Assembly: GCA_028713995.1 (NCBI GenBank)
Contig: JAQTNF010000012.1
Location: 1 to 59,248, forward strand
Origin: Deltaproteobacteria bacterium
GTDB taxonomy: Bacteria > Myxococcota_A > Polyangia > JAAYKL01
Direction of reading: 5' to 3'
DNA: 59,248 nt
The position numbers and the translations under genes are program-made. Shown piece by piece: positions 57,049 to 59,248 of this stretch. Each line of letters begins with the position of its first letter. The first letter of the stretch is position 1. The notes under the pieces were generated by a model that saw only the letters and a list, made by a program, of their open reading frames with translations, did not search any database and was not told where the DNA came from.

Positions 57049-58254
57049 ATGAGCATACATTTAACCACCACAACAGTGGTTGCGGGCCTCCTGGCGTCGT
57101 GGAGCCTGCGCGCGGATCCGTCCCCTTCGCCGTCGAGCGTGCCGCCCGTGGAGACGGCCTATGTCTCGGCCCTGCCGGGCGTGGCCCCTCCCGCGGAGCC
57201 GCCGGGCGCGGAGCTGACCGATCGGGGACGCATGGTGCGCGGCGTGTACGTGCCCGTGCCCAAGGCGCGCGCCGCCAAGCCTGCCGCGTTCGTGGCCTGG
57301 CTGCGCGGGATGGGCGCCACCGCGGTCGTACTCGACGTGAAGGACGACCACGGTCGCGTGACGTTCACCGACGATCTGCCCATGGCCAAGGGCGCGCCGC
57401 ACAAGAACGTGCCGAACCTGCCCGCGCTCGTGGCCGCGCTCAAGCAGGCGGGCATCTACGTCATCGGGCGGCTCGTGTGCTTCAAGGACGATCAGCTGCC
57501 GCAGGCTTATCCCGGGACCGCCGTGCGCGACGCGCGCACCGGAAAGCCGTGGCGCGACCATGCGGGCTTCGCCTGGGTCGACCCGCACTCGATGATCGCG
57601 CACGAGCACATCGCGCAGGTGGCTCGCGCCGCGGAGGCGCTCGGCGTGGACGAGATCCAGCTCGACTACATGCGCTTCCCGGTGGAGCGAGGCTCCTGGA
57701 GCACCCGCTTCCCGAACCGCGTCGGCGCCCCGGAGCGCTACGAGCTCATCGCCGCGCTGCTCGAGCGGGTGGATCGCGCCATCCACATCCCGCTCTCGGC
57801 CGACGTGTTCGGGCTGACCGCGTACCGGCCTGGCGACGAGGACGGGCTCGGCCAGTCGCTCGAGCACATGGCGCCGTACCTGGACGCCATCTCGCCCATG
57901 CTGTACGTGGCCAACTTCCCGCCGCTCCTGTGGCAGAACCAGACCCCTGGCCGCAACTACTCCCGCATCCACGCCGGCGTGGAGCAGATCCGCAGGCGCC
58001 TCGGCGACCGCGTGGCGGTGCGACCTCTCCTTCAGGGGTTTTCCTGGCGCGCGGACAAGTACGGTCCGTCCTTCATCCGCAACCAGATCGACGCTTCGAT
58101 GACCGCAGGCTCGTCCGGCTTCCTGTTCTGGAACCAGGGCGGAGACTACGGCCAGGTGAGCACCGTGTGGAAGCGCCTCGAACCGTGGCCCGCGCCTGCC
58201 GGATCCGCGCCCGAGCCGCTCGCCCTGAGCGAGAAGCGCGCCGACCCGCAGTGA
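57049..58254 (+). CDS. DUF4015 putative glycoside hydrolase
   Basis: A 401-residue exported protein with a TIM-barrel domain of the DUF4015 family (PF13200), regarded as putative glycosidases. Seen: RGVYVPVPKA, GATAVVLDVKDDHGRV, AGIYVIGRLVCFKD, VDEIQLDYMRFPVE with candidate acidic residues, LSADVFGLTAY, ISPMLYVANFPP, VRPLLQGFSW and SGFLFWNQGGDY. The N-terminus (TTTTVVAGLLASWSLRADPSP) serves as a signal peptide. The substrate is unknown; an envelope or exopolysaccharide glycan is plausible from the glycan genes elsewhere here. Confidence 0.83.
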   Translation: MSIHLTTTTVVAGLLASWSLRADPSPSPSSVPPVETAYVSALPGVAPPAEPPGAELTDRGRMVRGVYVPVPKARAAKPAAFVAWLRGMGATAVVLDVKDDHGRVTFTDDLPMAKGAPHKNVPNLPALVAALKQAGIYVIGRLVCFKDDQLPQAYPGTAVRDARTGKPWRDHAGFAWVDPHSMIAHEHIAQVARAAEALGVDEIQLDYMRFPVERGSWSTRFPNRVGAPERYELIAALLERVDRAIHIPLSADVFGLTAYRPGDEDGLGQSLEHMAPYLDAISPMLYVANFPPLLWQNQTPGRNYSRIHAGVEQIRRRLGDRVAVRPLLQGFSWRADKYGPSFIRNQIDASMTAGSSGFLFWNQGGDYGQVSTVWKRLEPWPAPAGSAPEPLALSEKRADPQ

Positions 58255-58271
58255 ACCCCGCGGAATCATCG

Positions 58272-58355
58272 TGCCGGGGACGGGAATCGAACCCGTATGA
58301 ACTTTCGTTCCAGGGATTTTAAGTCCCTTGCGTCTGCCAGTTCCGCCACCCCGGC
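58272..58355 (-). tRNA. tRNA-Leu (anticodon UAA)
   Basis: An 84-nt tRNA on the minus strand. Acceptor arms GCCGGGG (58355 downwards) and CCCCGGC pair; the anticodon stem-loop reads AGGGA-CTTAAAA-TCCCT with anticodon TAA; a long variable arm (class II, as in Leu) precedes the T arm GGGTTCGATTCCC. The 3' CCA is not encoded. It decodes UUA and UUG, codons that are rare in this GC-rich DNA. Confidence 0.95.
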
Positions 58356-58373
58356 TCTTTGGGCTCGCGCCGC

Positions 58374-58874
58374 TCAGGTGATAGCGCGCGTCGAGCTTCC
58401 CTGTCCACCCCGGCCCGCGGCCCCCGGGAACGCGAGGAAGCGCGTCAGGACGAAATTGAACAGGGTCACGATGACGATGCCGACCAGGTTGGCGATCAGA
58501 TATCCGCGGCCCGCGGCGAAGAACGGCACGCACAGGAGGGCAAACATGATCCCGGCCCTCAGCCCCGCGCCGACGGCGCAAATGGCGACGAATGCTGCGT
58601 AGCCGCCGAGCATGCCTTTGCGGGGCCTCGACCTGTAGGTCCATGCGCGGTTGAACGCATAGTTGAACGAGACCGCAACCGCGAAGGCAGGGAACACGCC
58701 GATAGCCGGCAAGAGCCCGAAAGCCTCGACGACAGTGAAGAGCACTGCGGAATCCACGAGCACGCCGAGGCCGCCCACGACACAGAACCGGAACAGGTCG
58801 AAGAGAAACGGATGTGCCCCGAAAAGAGGAAAGATCCGGATCAGTTTTTCGTCGATGGTCTCGGCGAGCTTCAT
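58374..58874 (-). CDS. GtrA-family membrane protein
   Basis: A 166-residue GtrA-like protein with four transmembrane helices: FRFCVVGGLGVLVDSAVLFTVV, AFAVAVSFNYAFNRAWTYRSR, GAGLRAGIMFALLCVPFF and LVGIVIVTLFNFVLTRFLAF. The F-N-Y-x3-R-x-W-T-F/Y motif between helices is the family signature. GtrA proteins help flip lipid-linked sugars for surface glycosylation. It follows the partial outer-membrane protein gene by 12 nt on the same strand. Confidence 0.9.
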   Translation of the reverse strand: MKLAETIDEKLIRIFPLFGAHPFLFDLFRFCVVGGLGVLVDSAVLFTVVEAFGLLPAIGVFPAFAVAVSFNYAFNRAWTYRSRPRKGMLGGYAAFVAICAVGAGLRAGIMFALLCVPFFAAGRGYLIANLVGIVIVTLFNFVLTRFLAFPGAAGRGGQGSSTRAIT

Positions 58875-58886
58875 GGGGGTGGCGGG

Positions 58887-59246
58887 CTAGAAATGGAACT
58901 GGAGGCCGAGCTGGAAATCGAAGTTGTAGGCGACCGTGGGCCACAGGGTGTCGAACATGATCTCCGCGCCGAGGTCGATGTTGCGGTGCAGGCCGTACAA
59001 CGCGCCGAGCCCGAGCCCCGCGCCCTGCTTGCCGGACGGGTGCTGCCGCGTCTCCTTGGTGTCGGCCCCGACGAGGTTCTTTCCGCGGATGTCCACCGCG
59101 TGGTACATGGCGCCCCAGATGTTGAACTCGGCCCGCGCGTACATCCTGAAGCCCGGGTCCGTCGAGAGCGCGCCTTCGTCGTCCACGACCTGCCCGGATC
59201 CGAGGAGCTCGGTGTTCCGCAGGAAGAAGAAGGTCAGCGTGGGGCC
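58887..59246 (-). CDS. C-terminal part of an outer-membrane beta-barrel protein
   Basis: The frame is open to the right window edge, so only about the last 119 residues are visible. Alternating strands (MYARAEFNIWGAMYHAVDI, GLGLGALYGLHRNIDLGAEIMF) end in FQLGLQFHF, the C-terminal aromatic signature recognised by the outer-membrane assembly machinery. A start at 59186 is possible but the sequence upstream (TLTFFFLRNTELLGSG) reads as a continuation of the barrel. Function unknown. Confidence 0.65.
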   Translation of the reverse strand, partial: GPTLTFFFLRNTELLGSGQVVDDEGALSTDPGFRMYARAEFNIWGAMYHAVDIRGKNLVGADTKETRQHPSGKQGAGLGLGALYGLHRNIDLGAEIMFDTLWPTVAYNFDFQLGLQFHF

Positions 59247-59248
59247 CC

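Noticed and set aside
57063-57081. AACCAC/GTGGTT stem at the start of the DUF4015 gene
   Set aside because: A 6-bp stem with a 7-nt loop inside a coding region is expected by chance; nothing ties it to regulation.

Overview
The window is uniformly GC-rich (typical codons end in G or C) and gene-dense, from a Gram-negative bacterium with an outer membrane, many lipoproteins, PilZ and bactofilin proteins, and secreted proteins carrying long Asp-Thr/Asp-Ser linkers. That mixture is most familiar from Myxococcota and related former Deltaproteobacteria, many known only from metagenomes. The assignment is inference from gene style; no rRNA is present. One tRNA-Leu(UAA) lies near the right end.

Layout. 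1-5.3 kb: two tandem DUF4349-type envelope proteins (the first cut by the window edge), a rubrerythrin-like diiron protein, a membrane-anchored thioredoxin-fold protein lacking a CXXC motif, a b561-like membrane protein, and a stand-alone BcrAD/HgdC-type ATPase activase. 5.4-12.5 kb: a ChaN-like protein, a secreted protein made of three Cys-paired repeats, a nucleotidyltransferase, an Asp-rich lipoprotein, a 5'-nucleotidase gene interrupted by one in-frame TAA, and a metallophosphoesterase. 12.6-21.5 kb: enolase, an extensin-like peptidase-fold lipoprotein, then a polysaccharide module (O-antigen ligase-type polymerase with TPRs, Wzc-type tyrosine autokinase), a lipoprotein and two bactofilins. 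21.8-30.4 kb: beta-propeller lipoprotein, PAP2 phosphatase overlapping an MscS channel, prepilin peptidase, RlmI-type methyltransferase, a beta-helix lipoprotein and another Asp-rich lipoprotein.

30.5-35.1 kb is a tight four-gene operon resembling part of the aminoarabinose (Arn) route: ArnA-dehydrogenase-like decarboxylase, ArnC-like glycosyltransferase, a second epimerase and a GT39-type membrane transferase. It lacks the aminotransferase, formyltransferase and deformylase, so it may move an unaminated pentose-type sugar onto a lipid or surface glycan. 35.2-44.9 kb: a seven-repeat propeller protein, an Asp-rich lipoprotein, a HEAT-repeat/outer-membrane protein coupled to a radical SAM enzyme, a PilZ protein translationally coupled to alaS, and a small lipoprotein. 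45.0-59.2 kb: clpB, a second beta-helix lipoprotein, a Phd/VapC-type toxin-antitoxin pair with an inverted-repeat operator, a Cu+-type P1B ATPase, a HEPN/MNT toxin-antitoxin pair, a transposase remnant, an AT-richer metallophosphoesterase lipoprotein, a D12-class adenine methyltransferase, a DUF4015 glycosidase-fold protein, tRNA-Leu, GtrA and a partial outer-membrane protein.

The most noteworthy signals are: (i) a recurring TAnnnT box placed 6-8 nt before the ATG of genes without a Shine-Dalgarno, pointing to leaderless transcripts; (ii) a three-domain secreted protein with an invariant C-R-E-x6-C pair in each repeat; (iii) the nonsense-interrupted 5'-nucleotidase; (iv) the reduced Arn-like operon; (v) a defence-like island between copA and the methyltransferase whose two ends share the same short sequence; and (vi) slippage-prone Asp-rich linkers in at least seven envelope proteins. 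No CRISPR array, intact insertion sequence or convincing intrinsic terminator was seen.
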